A DNA stretch of 64,000 bases from Gemmatimonas groenlandica (GTDB lineage Bacteria > Gemmatimonadota > Gemmatimonadetes > Gemmatimonadales > Gemmatimonadaceae). A model generated the notes under the pieces. That model ran no database searches and was not told the DNA's origin. It saw only the letters and a program-made list of their open reading frames with translations. This document shows, piece by piece, positions 17,789-26,789 of the stretch (positions within the stretch are counted from its first letter, which is position 1; every line of letters begins with the position of its first letter). Location of the stretch: assembly GCF_013004105.1 (NCBI RefSeq), contig NZ_CP053085.1:620001-684000 (forward strand). Reading direction: 5' to 3'. Both the position numbers and the translations under genes were made by a program.

Positions 17789-19117
17789 ATGCGAGCCCTC
17801 CTTTCCGCTTCGACACGTCGTCGCACCGTTCGTGTTGCCTGCCTGCTGGGCGCCGGCGTGACGCTCACGACGATCGCCGGCTGCGGTGAGAAGAAGGCGA
17901 AGGGGGAAGGGCCGTACGCCGAACTCGTCGCCGAGTTCGTCCCGAAGATCGAAAAAGAAACGGGACTCCCGTTCAAGACGCCTCCCAAGATCGAGTCGCG
18001 CACGCGCGACGAAGTCGGGAAGTTCGTGCGGCAGCAGCTAGAGAGTGAGCGCGCGCGCGCGCAGCTGGCTGGACAGGAGTCGGCGTACAAGCTGTTGGGC
18101 ATGGTGCCCGACACCATGAACCTGCTGGCGCTCCTGCAGAAGCTGCTCGAGGAGCAGATCGTGGGCTACTACGATCCCGCCACGAAGGTGTTGTACGTCG
18201 TCGATGGTGCCGCGCCGGCGCTGCTGCGACAGACGGTGTCGCACGAACTGGTGCACGCGCTGCAGGACCAGTACGTGAAGATCGACTCGGTGCAGGCGCA
18301 GGTGGATAACGCCGATCGTCAGGCGGCGGCGCAGGCCGTGCTTGAAGGCGAGGCGGTCTTCCTGCAGCTGCGCATGGATCCGAATGCCGGACCGATGCTG
18401 AAAATGCCCGGCGGTTGGGATCGCATCCGCGATGCGATGAAGGATGCACAGACGGGTATGCCCGTGTTCTCGGCCGCTCCGCGCGCCGTGCGCGAAGGGC
18501 TGCTGTTCCCGTATCTCGGCGGCGCGGATTTCGTCCGGCGATTCATCGAGAAGCGGCCGGAGAAGGAGCTGCTGCTGGACCTGCCGATCTCCACCAAGCA
18601 GATCCTGAACGACGCGGCGTACTTCACCGACTCCAAAGCCACGCGCGATCTGCCGGTCGCGGTCACCCTACCCGCGCCGCGCACGGGCACGGTGGTGTAC
18701 AGCAACAGCTTCGGCGAATTCGAAACGCGGTTGATGCTAGTTCAGCATCTCAAGGACGAGGCGCTGGCCCGCCGCGGTGCCGGTGGTGGCGATGGCGACA
18801 AGTTTGCGGTGATCCGCACGGCGGACGGTGATGCGTTGGTGTGGGCCACGGCGTGGGATTCGGCGGTGGATGCGGCTGACTTTCTCGATTTGATGGGTGA
18901 CGCTGCGCGTCGCCGGTACGAGTTGGCACGCATCGCATTCCCGGCCGGCGCGACGTCGCGGCAGTACGATGTGCCGGCCAAGGGCACGCGCCCGGCGCGT
19001 ACCGTGTCGCTCAAGTTGGAACAGGTGAACGGCCAGCCCGTAGTGATCTACATGGACACTCCCGCAAAGATCGGCACCACGCTGATCGACCTGGCCGGCA
19101 TCACCGTCGCCCGCTAA
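17789..19117 (+). CDS. Putative zinc metallopeptidase lipoprotein
   Basis: From the ATG at 17789 it has 442 residues. A signal peptide ends at the lipobox TIAGC32, followed by a Lys-rich stretch. A zinc-type HELVH at 152-156 lies in TVSHELVHALQDQYVKID, preceded by IVGYYDPATKVLYVV, a layout seen in uncharacterised neutral metallopeptidases. E in AQAVLEGEAVFLQ about 35 residues on could be the third ligand. The C-terminal half has no recognised domain. It lies between the prepilin peptidase and a DUF445 gene (4 bases downstream), probably as one transcript. Its substrate is unknown. Confidence 0.8.
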   Translation: MRALLSASTRRRTVRVACLLGAGVTLTTIAGCGEKKAKGEGPYAELVAEFVPKIEKETGLPFKTPPKIESRTRDEVGKFVRQQLESERARAQLAGQESAYKLLGMVPDTMNLLALLQKLLEEQIVGYYDPATKVLYVVDGAAPALLRQTVSHELVHALQDQYVKIDSVQAQVDNADRQAAAQAVLEGEAVFLQLRMDPNAGPMLKMPGGWDRIRDAMKDAQTGMPVFSAAPRAVREGLLFPYLGGADFVRRFIEKRPEKELLLDLPISTKQILNDAAYFTDSKATRDLPVAVTLPAPRTGTVVYSNSFGEFETRLMLVQHLKDEALARRGAGGGDGDKFAVIRTADGDALVWATAWDSAVDAADFLDLMGDAARRRYELARIAFPAGATSRQYDVPAKGTRPARTVSLKLEQVNGQPVVIYMDTPAKIGTTLIDLAGITVAR

Positions 19118-19121
19118 CCGC

Positions 19122-20444
19122 ATGGCGATCGAGCCGGTCACGGATTCGGCCGCGGTGCAGCCGGCGGCAGTGCCGGCCGCGCTGCAGATCACGCCCGACG
19201 ACGAACTCAAGCGCGTCCGGCTGGTCAAAATGAAGCGCGTGGCCACGCTCATGCTGGTCGTCGTCGCCTTGGTGTTTGTCGTCGCGCGGTGGTTCGAGTC
19301 GCAGTATCCGTGGCTGGGCTTCGTGCGGGCGTTCGCCGAGGCGGCCATGGTGGGTGGCATCGCCGACTGGTTCGCCGTGACGGCCCTGTTCAGGCATCCA
19401 CTTGGCATCCCGATTCCGCACACGGCTATCGTGGCGTCGCGGAAGGACCGGATCGGCACGGCGCTCGGCAACTTCGTGCAGCGCAACTTCCTCACGCGCG
19501 AAGTGGTGGCCGGCAAGATCGCGGCGATGAAGTTGGGCGACCGCGCCGCGCAGTGGTTGGCGCGACCGGAGAACAGCCGACGTCTGGCGCGTCACGCGGC
19601 GCACGGCTTGTCCGGAGCGGTGGGCGTGATGCGCGACGAAGACGTGCAAGAGATGGTCGATCGTGGCATCGTGTCGCGGTTGCGACGCATGCAGGCGGCT
19701 CCACTCATGGCGCGCCTCTTCGAGCTGATGACCACCGGCGGACGTCACCAGGCGCTGCTCGACGACGCCCTGCGCCTGGCGGCCAAGTTCCTGTTCGAGA
19801 ACGAGGCGATGATCCGCGAGAAGGTAAAGGCGGAGAGCCCGTGGTGGGTACCGGGCGCGGTGGACAGCCGCGTGGGTGACAAGATCGTCAGCGGCGTGGA
19901 AAAGACGCTGGTGGCCGTCGCGGCCGATCCCGATCATCCGCTGCGCCAGCGCTACGATGAAGCCGTTGATCGGTTCGTGCTCTCGCTGCGCGAGAATCCG
20001 GAAACGATCGCGCGCTTCGAGCTGATCAAGCTCGATGTGCTGGCGCATCCCGGCGTGGCGGACTTCTCGCGTGAAGTGTGGGGCGACGTGAAGGAGAAGC
20101 TCGCCAACTACGCCGAGCGGCTGGCCGACGACGCGGAGAAAGAGCCGGATCAACTCGAGCAGTGGCTGGCCGGACTGGGCCAGAAGGTGCTCGAGGACCC
20201 CGTGCTGTCGGCCAAGGTGAACGGCTGGATCGTGGAGATCGTGTCGTACTCGGTGGAGCAGGCGCGTGAGGAAGTCGCGAAGCTCATATCGGCGACCGTG
20301 GCGGCGTGGGACGCCGATGCGACCTCCCGCAAAATCGAACTGCAGATCGGGCGCGATCTGCAGTTCATTCGAATCAACGGAACGATTGTGGGCGGACTGG
20401 TGGGACTGATCCTGTATTCGGTTGGGCTGCTGCTGAACCGTTAG
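19122..20444 (+). CDS. DUF445 family membrane protein
   Basis: A 440-residue protein of the DUF445/YjiN type. One TM helix at about 40-60 (VATLMLVVVALVFVVARWF) and one at the extreme C-terminus (about 418-436) bracket a long, mostly helical soluble part. The signature AAMVGGIADWFAVTALFRHP with IPHTAIVASRKDRIG directly after TM1 is characteristic. The molecular function of the family is unknown, though it is often tied to the cell envelope. It is the last gene of a plus-strand run, and only 10 bases separate it from the convergent lon gene. Confidence 0.9.
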   Translation: MAIEPVTDSAAVQPAAVPAALQITPDDELKRVRLVKMKRVATLMLVVVALVFVVARWFESQYPWLGFVRAFAEAAMVGGIADWFAVTALFRHPLGIPIPHTAIVASRKDRIGTALGNFVQRNFLTREVVAGKIAAMKLGDRAAQWLARPENSRRLARHAAHGLSGAVGVMRDEDVQEMVDRGIVSRLRRMQAAPLMARLFELMTTGGRHQALLDDALRLAAKFLFENEAMIREKVKAESPWWVPGAVDSRVGDKIVSGVEKTLVAVAADPDHPLRQRYDEAVDRFVLSLRENPETIARFELIKLDVLAHPGVADFSREVWGDVKEKLANYAERLADDAEKEPDQLEQWLAGLGQKVLEDPVLSAKVNGWIVEIVSYSVEQAREEVAKLISATVAAWDADATSRKIELQIGRDLQFIRINGTIVGGLVGLILYSVGLLLNR

Positions 20445-20454
20445 GCTTGGTGCG

Positions 20455-22950
20455 TCACCAGGTATCGGCCGCTGTCACCGCCGGACCGTCGCTCTCCACG
20501 ACCGCACTGCTGGAGTTGAGCGGCATCGCGTCGGCCGGATGCGCATCGGCGTGCGGCAGCAGTGCGAGGTGCAGCACTTCGTCCATGGTCGCGGCGAAGG
20601 TGAACGCCATCTTGTCTCGCACTTCCTGCGGCACGTCGCGCACGTCCTTCTCGTTGCCCTTGGGCATGATGACTTCGCGCAGACCGGCGCGATACGCCGC
20701 GAGTACCTTCTCCTTCACGCCGCCGATCTCGAGCACGCGGCCGCGCAGCGTGACCTCGCCGGTGAGGGCGAGATCGCGACGCACGGGGCGACGTGACAGC
20801 GCGCTGGCGAGGGCCAGCGTGACCGCGATGCCGGCCGATGGGCCGTCCTTCGGGATGGAGCCGGCGGGGAAGTGCAGGTGCATGTCGGACTCGCGGAACT
20901 CGCTGTCCTCGATGCCGAGCGTGGTCGCGCGTGACCGCACGAACGAATACGCGGCGTCCACCGATTCGCGCATCACGTCGCCGAGCTGACCGGTCACGGT
21001 GAGCTTGCCGTTGCCCGGCATGCGCAACGCTTCGATGGTCATGATGTCACCGCCGGTGCTGGTCCAGGCGAGGCCGGTCACAGCGCCGATCTCCGGCTCC
21101 ATCTCGGCTTCTTCCATGGAGAAGCGCGGCGTGCCAAGAATCTCCTCGGCGCGATCGATGCCGATCTCCCACGCGCTCATGTCGCCGTCGGCCTTGGCGC
21201 GGGCGCGCTTGCGCAGCAGCGACGCGAGCGAACGCTCGAAGGTGCGCAGTCCAGCTTCACGCGAGTAGCGGCTGGTGATGAACCCCAGCGTGGCCTCCGG
21301 CACGTGAATATCGTCGGAGGTGAGGCCGTGATCTTCGAGCAAGCGCGGCATGAGATACCGCTGTGCGATCTCGACCTTTTCTTCGATCGTGTAGCCGGCG
21401 ATGCGGATCACTTCCATGCGATCGCGCAACGGGCCGGGGATGTCATAGAGATTGTTGGCCGTGCAGATGAACAAGACGCTCGACAGGTCGAACGGCAGGT
21501 TCAGATAGTGATCGACGAACGTGGTGTTCTGCGATGGGTCGAGCACTTCGAGCATGGCGGCGGTGGGATCGCCCGCGTTGCCGCCGTTGCTCATCTTGTC
21601 GATCTCGTCGATCATGATGACGGGATCGCGCACTTCCACGCGACGCAGCGCCTGGATGAGCAGGCCGGGCATGGCGCCCACGTAGGTGCGACGGTGGCCG
21701 CGGATTTCGGCTTCGTCGCGAACGCCACCCACCGAGATTCGATAGAACTCGCGTCCGATGGAGTTGGCGATCGCTTCACCGAGTGAGGTCTTGCCGGTGC
21801 CCGGCGGTCCAACGAAGCAGAGAATGGGACCGGTGGGATCGCCACCGCGCAGTTTCCGCACGGCGAGGTATTCGATGATGCGCTCCTTGGCTTCATCGAG
21901 TCCGTAGTGCCGATCGCCGAGCGCATCTTCGACTTTGGCGAGCACGATCTCCTGATCGTCGGCGCTGCGCTGGTGCCAAGGGAGCGCGAGCACCCAGTCG
22001 AGATACGTGCGCAGCACGTGATACTCGCTGGAAGCCGGCGAGAGCATACGCAACCGTTCTGTTTCGCGGCGGGCTTCGGTGGCCACCTTCTCGGGAAGAT
22101 GCGCCTCTTCGATGCGCCTCAGCAGATCGACCGATTCCTTTTCATTGGGATCGGCTTCGCCCAACTCGGACTGAATCGCACGCAGCTGCTGACGGAGATA
22201 GAACTCCCTTTGATGCTGCTCGATCTTCACTTCGGTCTGCTTCTTCACGTCTTCCATCACGCGGGCGCGGGCGACTTCGCGCTCGAGGCGTGAGAGGATG
22301 AAACGGATGCGATGACCGATGTCGAGACGCTGCAGCACCTCCTCTTTGTCGGAGATGCGCAAATTCATGTTCGTAGCCGCAAGATCGGCGAAGCGTCCGG
22401 GATCGGACACATTCATCTTGAGGATCTGCGGCACTTCGTTCGGAATACGGTCCACCAACTCGGCCAACGTTTCGGCAGCGGACACGGTGCGCGCCACGAG
22501 CTCGTCGAGCTCAATCGGGTCAGCAGGCGTTTCCTTGGCGCCCTGGATCTGCGCGATCGCGAACGGATTCACCTGATCGATCGCGTCGATCGTGATGCGG
22601 CGAAGTCCCTGCAGCGTGATCTGGACGGTGTCACCGGGCAGATTGATCCGCTCGTGCACGCGGGCGGCTACACCGACGCGTCCGATGAAGTTGTGCGGAT
22701 CGATGGCGTCATCGCCATCACCGGAGGCGACGACCAAGGCGACGACCAAGCCGGACTCCTCGTGCGCGCGGAGCAGCGCGAGGTTCTCCGGGGCGCCCAT
22801 CTGCACCGCGATCGTTCCCAAGGGGTACACGATCGTGGAGCGCAGCGCCATCAAGGGCAGCGTCGGGGGCAGCTCGGCGCGAAGAATTTCTTCCTTGCGC
22901 TGGCCGCGAGGCATCGGGATGCCGGGAAACCGCGGATTCGATCGTGACAC
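20455..22950 (-). CDS. lon: ATP-dependent Lon protease
   Basis: This 831-residue cytoplasmic protease degrades misfolded and regulatory proteins. The N-terminal LAN domain begins LPLMALRSTIVYPLGT. A coiled-coil linker (EFYLRQQLRAIQSELGE) leads to the AAA+ domain with Walker A at 381-388 (GPPGTGKT), GGVRDEAEIRGHRRTYVG and Walker B VIMIDEIDK. The protease domain has catalytic S705 (PKDGPSAG) and K748 (GGVKEK), spaced 43 residues as in E. coli Lon. The start is a GTG; an in-frame ATG 12 codons later (MPRGQRKEE) is an alternative. The C-terminal tail is Ala/Ser-rich and unconserved. Confidence 0.97.
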   Translation of the reverse strand: MSRSNPRFPGIPMPRGQRKEEILRAELPPTLPLMALRSTIVYPLGTIAVQMGAPENLALLRAHEESGLVVALVVASGDGDDAIDPHNFIGRVGVAARVHERINLPGDTVQITLQGLRRITIDAIDQVNPFAIAQIQGAKETPADPIELDELVARTVSAAETLAELVDRIPNEVPQILKMNVSDPGRFADLAATNMNLRISDKEEVLQRLDIGHRIRFILSRLEREVARARVMEDVKKQTEVKIEQHQREFYLRQQLRAIQSELGEADPNEKESVDLLRRIEEAHLPEKVATEARRETERLRMLSPASSEYHVLRTYLDWVLALPWHQRSADDQEIVLAKVEDALGDRHYGLDEAKERIIEYLAVRKLRGGDPTGPILCFVGPPGTGKTSLGEAIANSIGREFYRISVGGVRDEAEIRGHRRTYVGAMPGLLIQALRRVEVRDPVIMIDEIDKMSNGGNAGDPTAAMLEVLDPSQNTTFVDHYLNLPFDLSSVLFICTANNLYDIPGPLRDRMEVIRIAGYTIEEKVEIAQRYLMPRLLEDHGLTSDDIHVPEATLGFITSRYSREAGLRTFERSLASLLRKRARAKADGDMSAWEIGIDRAEEILGTPRFSMEEAEMEPEIGAVTGLAWTSTGGDIMTIEALRMPGNGKLTVTGQLGDVMRESVDAAYSFVRSRATTLGIEDSEFRESDMHLHFPAGSIPKDGPSAGIAVTLALASALSRRPVRRDLALTGEVTLRGRVLEIGGVKEKVLAAYRAGLREVIMPKGNEKDVRDVPQEVRDKMAFTFAATMDEVLHLALLPHADAHPADAMPLNSSSAVVESDGPAVTAADTW

Positions 22951-22991
22951 GTGACGGGCGAAGAAAGTGACAGCGTGATCCGAACACAGCC

Positions 22992-23019
22992 AATCTAGGA
23001 TGGGCTGAAAGGCTTACAA
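22992..23019 (-). promoter_or_regulatory. Candidate lon promoter
   Basis: On the minus strand TTGTAA (23019-23014), a 16-base spacer and TAGATT (22997-22992) form a sigma-70-like promoter. It would start transcription about 35 bases before the GTG of lon. Confidence 0.5.
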
Positions 23020-23030
23020 CGCGTGATTCC

Positions 23031-23045
23031 GACGCAAGTTGCGTC
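23031..23045. promoter_or_regulatory. Perfect dyad between lon and ffh promoters
   Basis: GACGCAA-G-TTGCGTC is a perfect 7-1-7 inverted repeat. It sits just upstream of the candidate lon -35 and about 40 bases upstream of the candidate ffh -35, as an operator would. It does not match CIRCE or HAIR heat-shock operators. Confidence 0.35.
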
Positions 23046-23084
23046 ATGGGTGGCCTGTTCCGTCACCCCCCTGGCACGAAACAG

Positions 23085-23113
23085 TTGTACGGCGCGACCC
23101 GGTCCGTTAGCCT
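23085..23113 (+). promoter_or_regulatory. Candidate ffh promoter
   Basis: TTGTAC (23085-23090), a 17-base spacer and TAGCCT (23108-23113) precede the ATG at 23123 by nine bases. The mRNA would have almost no leader. Confidence 0.5.
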
Positions 23114-23122
23114 TTCAGGTCT

Positions 23123-24628
23123 ATGTTTGACGAGCTCTCAGACAAACTCGGGAACGTCTTCGCGAAGCTTCGCGGACGTGGCGTTCTCACCGATGCCGAC
23201 ATCAAGGAAGGGCTGCGCGAGGTTCGCCGCGTCCTCCTCGAAGCCGACGTGAATTTCTCGCTTACCCGTGAGTTCCTCGAACGGGTGGAGAAGAAGGCCG
23301 TCGGCGTGTTGCAGATCAAGACGATCCAGCCAGCTCAGCAGTTGGTGAAGATTGTCCACGACGAGCTCACCGCGATGCTCGGCGAACGGCGCGAGGGGCT
23401 CAAGATGAGCACCGTGCCGCCGACAATCATCATGATGGTCGGCCTGCAGGGGTCGGGTAAGACGACCACCGCCGGCAAGCTCGCCCGCAAGTTGATGCTC
23501 GAGAATCGGTCGACGCGACTGGTGGCGGCCGACGTCTACCGCCCTGCCGCTATTGATCAGCTCGAGACACTGGGCAAGGCGTTGAACGTGCCGGTGTACG
23601 CCGATCGCGACACAAAGGACGTGGTCAAGATCGCGAAGGCCGGTATCGACCAGGGCGTGCGCGCGCGCGATCGCGTGGTCATTATCGACACCGCGGGTCG
23701 TCTGCAGATCGACGCCGATATGATGGACGAGCTCAAGAAGCTCAAGGCCGCGATCAAGCCCGACGAAATCCTGTTCGTGGCCGACGGGATGACGGGTCAG
23801 GAAGCGGTGAAGATCGCGCAGGGCTTCGATGAAGCGCTCAACGTGACCGGCGTGATCCTGACCAAGCTCGATGGCGACGCGCGCGGTGGTGCGGCGCTCT
23901 CGATCTACGGCGTGCTCAAGAAGCCGATCAAGTACATCGGTGTCGGCGAGAAGCCGGATGCGCTCGAGGAGTTCCATCCGGAGCGCATGGCGGGTCGTAT
24001 CCTGCAGATGGGCGACATCGTGTCGCTCGTGGAGAAGGCGCAGGAAACGTTCGATGCCACCGAAGCGAAGAAGCTCGAGAAGAAGGTCCGCAAGGAAGGC
24101 ATGGACCTCGAGGACTTCCTCACGGCCATGCGTCAGATGCAGAAGCTCGGACCGCTCGAGAATCTGCTGAAGCTGCTGCCGGGCGTGAACTCGAAGATGC
24201 TGAAGGACGTCAAGATGGACCCGAAGCGCATGAAGCACATCGAGGCCATCGTGTTGTCCATGACGCCGCAGGAGCGCAAGAAGCCGGAGATCCTGAACGG
24301 CTCACGTCGTGCGCGCATCGCAAAGGGCTGCGGTCGCCCGGTGAGCGAGGTGAACAAGCTGCTCGAGCAGTTCCGCGAAATGCAGAAGATGATGAAGAAG
24401 ATGGGCGGCGGCCCGGGCGGCGCCGGTGGCAAGGGGGGCGGTGGGATGCCCCCGGATGCCATTCGGCGGCGGTGGCGGGATGTTCGGCGGAATGCGGTGA
24501 ACGAAACGGCGAGCGTTAGCTCGCCGTTTCTGTTTTCGCCAGCTCGGTATCGAGCCCTGGCCACGACGGCAGATTGTACACCACGAGGGTGCGCAGGTAG
24601 TGCCGTCCTTCGTCTCCGTGCTGCGTGA
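23123..24628 (+). CDS. ffh: Signal recognition particle GTPase Ffh, with apparent frameshift in its C-terminal tail
   Basis: It binds signal sequences of nascent membrane proteins together with 4.5S RNA. The N domain (about 1-85) is followed by a G domain with GLQGSGKTTTAGKLARKL, DVYRPAAIDQL, DTAGRLQID, TKLDGDARGGAALS and GVGEKPDALEEFHPERMAGRILQMGD. The M domain is about 330-435 (FLTAMRQMQKLGPLENLLKLLPG). The tail should be Gly/Met-rich and end at the TGA 24498-24500, where the frame one base over reads MPFGGGGGMFGGMR. The written frame instead leaves this tail at the C5 run 24449-24453 and runs through the terminator to 24628, yielding an Arg/Cys-rich end without family precedent. A base error or a recent frameshift is likely. 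Confidence 0.93.
   Translation: MFDELSDKLGNVFAKLRGRGVLTDADIKEGLREVRRVLLEADVNFSLTREFLERVEKKAVGVLQIKTIQPAQQLVKIVHDELTAMLGERREGLKMSTVPPTIIMMVGLQGSGKTTTAGKLARKLMLENRSTRLVAADVYRPAAIDQLETLGKALNVPVYADRDTKDVVKIAKAGIDQGVRARDRVVIIDTAGRLQIDADMMDELKKLKAAIKPDEILFVADGMTGQEAVKIAQGFDEALNVTGVILTKLDGDARGGAALSIYGVLKKPIKYIGVGEKPDALEEFHPERMAGRILQMGDIVSLVEKAQETFDATEAKKLEKKVRKEGMDLEDFLTAMRQMQKLGPLENLLKLLPGVNSKMLKDVKMDPKRMKHIEAIVLSMTPQERKKPEILNGSRRARIAKGCGRPVSEVNKLLEQFREMQKMMKKMGGGPGGAGGKGGGGMPPDAIRRRWRDVRRNAVNETASVSSPFLFSPARYRALATTADCTPRGCAGSAVLRLRAA
24504..24536 (+). terminator. Rho-independent terminator of ffh
   Basis: AAACGGCGAGC (24504-24514), the loop GTTA, and GCTCGCCGTTT (24519-24529) form a perfect 11-bp stem followed by CTGTTTT. 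It begins four bases after the expected ffh stop at 24500, and it contains the stop codon of the convergent gene. Confidence 0.85.
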
Positions 24629-25007
24629 GCACGGCCGCGGCGCCGCGGGCGACCGCCTCGGCGTCGGCATACGGCGGCTCGAGATCTTCCGGGATCACAC
24701 CGGCTTCGTGCTTCACGCCGGCGGTATCGAGGAAGGTGATCTGGATCTGCGGCTCGAGATCGACATAGAGCAGCTGCAGCAGTTCCAGCTCGTCCTGCGG
24801 CGTCTGCGCATTGAGGCGCACGAATTCACGGGCGAGCTTGTCGACCGGCCACGACATGAGCGTGGCGGCGCGGAACCCGCCGCCCTTGGAGGCGAGGCGC
24901 TGCGAGTACAGGGTGCGCGCGCCCTTGTGCTTGGCGAGGGCGGACGTGACGAGCGACAAGCGCCGCTCGGGCGTCAGTGCGCGATAGGGAGTAGGTGACT
25001 TGGCCAT
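24516..25007 (-). CDS. Hypothetical protein of 163 residues
   Basis: The protein starts MAKSPTPYRALTPERRLSLVTSALAK and has no signal peptide or membrane segment, so it is probably cytoplasmic. Its N-terminal third is basic. The middle is acidic and amphipathic (PQDELELLQLLYVDLEPQIQITFLDTAGV), and a Tyr/His segment (GDEGRHYLRTLVVYNLPSWPG) lies near the end. I recognise no family. Support for its reality comes from a leaderless-type -10 (TAGGTT) six bases before its ATG and from good codon structure. Its stop lies inside the ffh terminator loop. Confidence 0.75.
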   Translation of the reverse strand: MAKSPTPYRALTPERRLSLVTSALAKHKGARTLYSQRLASKGGGFRAATLMSWPVDKLAREFVRLNAQTPQDELELLQLLYVDLEPQIQITFLDTAGVKHEAGVIPEDLEPPYADAEAVARGAAAVLTQHGDEGRHYLRTLVVYNLPSWPGLDTELAKTETAS

Positions 25008-25013
25008 AGTCGC

Positions 25014-25019
25014 AACCTA
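25014..25019 (-). promoter_or_regulatory. Leaderless-type -10 of the 163-aa gene
   Basis: TAGGTT on the minus strand is followed by GCGACT and then the ATG at 25007. The six-base gap predicts an mRNA that begins at the start codon. Confidence 0.55.
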
Positions 25020-25088
25020 GCGGGACGGGGGGCGCCGAGGGAAATCCCGTGAACCGGGCGAATGGTTCCGGCGGGCGCCCGAAACGCG

Positions 25089-25094
25089 TAACCT
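25089..25094 (+). promoter_or_regulatory. Leaderless-type -10 of the amidohydrolase pair
   Basis: TAACCT is followed by CCCCAT and the ATG at 25101. It mirrors the divergent TAGGTT element on the other strand with the same six-base gap. Confidence 0.5.
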
Positions 25095-25100
25095 CCCCAT

Positions 25101-26789
25101 ATGACCCGTTGCATCCACTTTTTTCGCGTCGCCCATCACGTGGCGACCCTCCTGCTCCTGGCCGCCTGCGCGGCCACGTCCGAGTATGACGTCGTGATTC
25201 GTGGCGGTACCGTCTACGACGGTTCCGGTGGCGTGCCGATGACGGGAGACGTGGCCATTCGTGGCGATTCCATCGTCGCCATCGGAACGGTGAGCGGGCG
25301 CGGTCAGCTCGAGGTAAAGGCCGAGGGACTGGCCGTGGCGCCAGGCTTCATCAACATGCTGAGCTGGGCCACCGAATCGCTCATCGAAGACGGACGGAGC
25401 CAGAGCGATATCCGGCAGGGCGTTACGCTGGAAGTCATGGGCGAAGGCGACTCGATGGGGCCGCTTTCGGATACGCTGCGGGCGGACATGCTGTCGCAGC
25501 AGGGGGACATCACCTTCCCGATCACGTGGCGCACGTTGCGCGGCTATCAGGACACGCTCGTGAAGAAGGGGATCAGCACCAACATCGCGTCATTCATCGG
25601 CGCGACGACGGTGCGGATCAATCACGTCGGCTGGGATGATCGCGCGCCAACGGCGTCGGAGCTCGAGGCGATGCAGGCTGAAGTGCGCACGGCTATGGAA
25701 GAAGGGGCGCTGGGGGTGGGATCGAGCTTGATCTACGCTCCGGCTTTCTATGCGAAGACGCCGGAGTTGGTGGCGCTCATGAAAGCCGCCGCGCCGTTTG
25801 GCGGGATGTACATCTCGCACATGCGCAGCGAAGGCGCGCGTCTGGAACAAGCCGTCGAGGAGCTGATCACCATCGCGCGTGAGGCGGGTGTACGCGCGGA
25901 GATCTATCATTTGAAGGCGGCGGGTGAGAGCAACTGGCCGAAGATGGACAAGGTGCTCGCGCGCATCGAAGCGGCGCGCGCCGAAGGGCTGGAGATTACC
26001 GCCGACATTTACCCGTATACGGCTGGTGCAACCGGACTCGACGCGGCGATGCCGCCGTGGGTGCAGGAGGGTGGCTACGCGGCGTGGGCGAAGCGCTTGC
26101 AGGACCCCGCTACCCGTAAGCAAGTCGCGGAGGAAATGCGCGCGCCCACCGACAAGTGGGAGAGCCTGCTGCTGGCGGCGGGTTCGCCGGAACGCGTCGT
26201 GCTCTCAGGCTTCAAGGCCGATTCGCTCAAGCAGTACACGGGCATGACGCTCGCCGCGGTCGCGAAGCTGCGGAATACCACGCCGGAAGAAACGGCGATG
26301 GACTTGGTAGTGAAAGACGGCACGCGCGTCGGGACGATCTACTTCATCATCGACGAAGACAACATCGCGAAGGAACTGAAGAAGCCGTGGGTGAGCATCG
26401 GCTCCGATGCCGGTTCACTGGCGTCGGAAGGCAAGTTTCTGAAGAGCAGTCCGCATCCGCGGGCGTACGGCAGCTTCGCCCGCGTGCTCGGCAAGTACAC
26501 TCGCGACGAACAGGTGCTCACGCTACAGGAAGCGGTGCGACGCATGTCGGCGCTGCCCGCGAGCAATTTGCGACTGGCGCGCCGCGGTATGCTCAAGCCG
26601 GGCTACTTCGCCGACGTGGTGCTGTTCGATCCTGCCACCATTCGCGACAACGCGACCTTCGAGCAGCCGCACCAGTACGCGAGCGGCATGCGTCACGTGT
26701 TCGTGAATGGCGTACAGGTGCTGAAGGACGGTGAGCATACCGGCGCAAAGCCGGGACGCGTGGTGCTCGGTGCGGGAGCGAAGCGATGA
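25101..26789 (+). CDS. N-acyl-D-amino-acid deacylase-like amidohydrolase lacking the HxH motif
   Basis: A 562-residue exported lipoprotein (LLLAACAATSE; Cys about 23) of the amidohydrolase superfamily. The composite beta-sandwich strand DVVIRGGTVYDGSGGVPMTGDVAI is typical of D-aminoacylase. Where the family has HSHDD (first metal pair), this protein reads INMLSWATES at 84-93, so both His are missing. The other expected ligands appear present: SHMRSE, IYHLKAAGE and the Asp in SIGSDAGSL. The subfamily with FINMLSWA occurs in other bacteria, so this is not simple decay. It may hydrolyse N-acyl-D-amino acids or peptide-like substrates in the periplasm. ATGA overlap couples it to its paralogue. 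Confidence 0.85.
   Translation: MTRCIHFFRVAHHVATLLLLAACAATSEYDVVIRGGTVYDGSGGVPMTGDVAIRGDSIVAIGTVSGRGQLEVKAEGLAVAPGFINMLSWATESLIEDGRSQSDIRQGVTLEVMGEGDSMGPLSDTLRADMLSQQGDITFPITWRTLRGYQDTLVKKGISTNIASFIGATTVRINHVGWDDRAPTASELEAMQAEVRTAMEEGALGVGSSLIYAPAFYAKTPELVALMKAAAPFGGMYISHMRSEGARLEQAVEELITIAREAGVRAEIYHLKAAGESNWPKMDKVLARIEAARAEGLEITADIYPYTAGATGLDAAMPPWVQEGGYAAWAKRLQDPATRKQVAEEMRAPTDKWESLLLAAGSPERVVLSGFKADSLKQYTGMTLAAVAKLRNTTPEETAMDLVVKDGTRVGTIYFIIDEDNIAKELKKPWVSIGSDAGSLASEGKFLKSSPHPRAYGSFARVLGKYTRDEQVLTLQEAVRRMSALPASNLRLARRGMLKPGYFADVVLFDPATIRDNATFEQPHQYASGMRHVFVNGVQVLKDGEHTGAKPGRVVLGAGAKR

Noticed and set aside
24501-24628. Arg/Cys-rich extension of Ffh as a genuine domain
   Set aside because: It is translated from the terminator hairpin and the antisense of the neighbouring gene, while one base over the frame gives the normal Ffh end.
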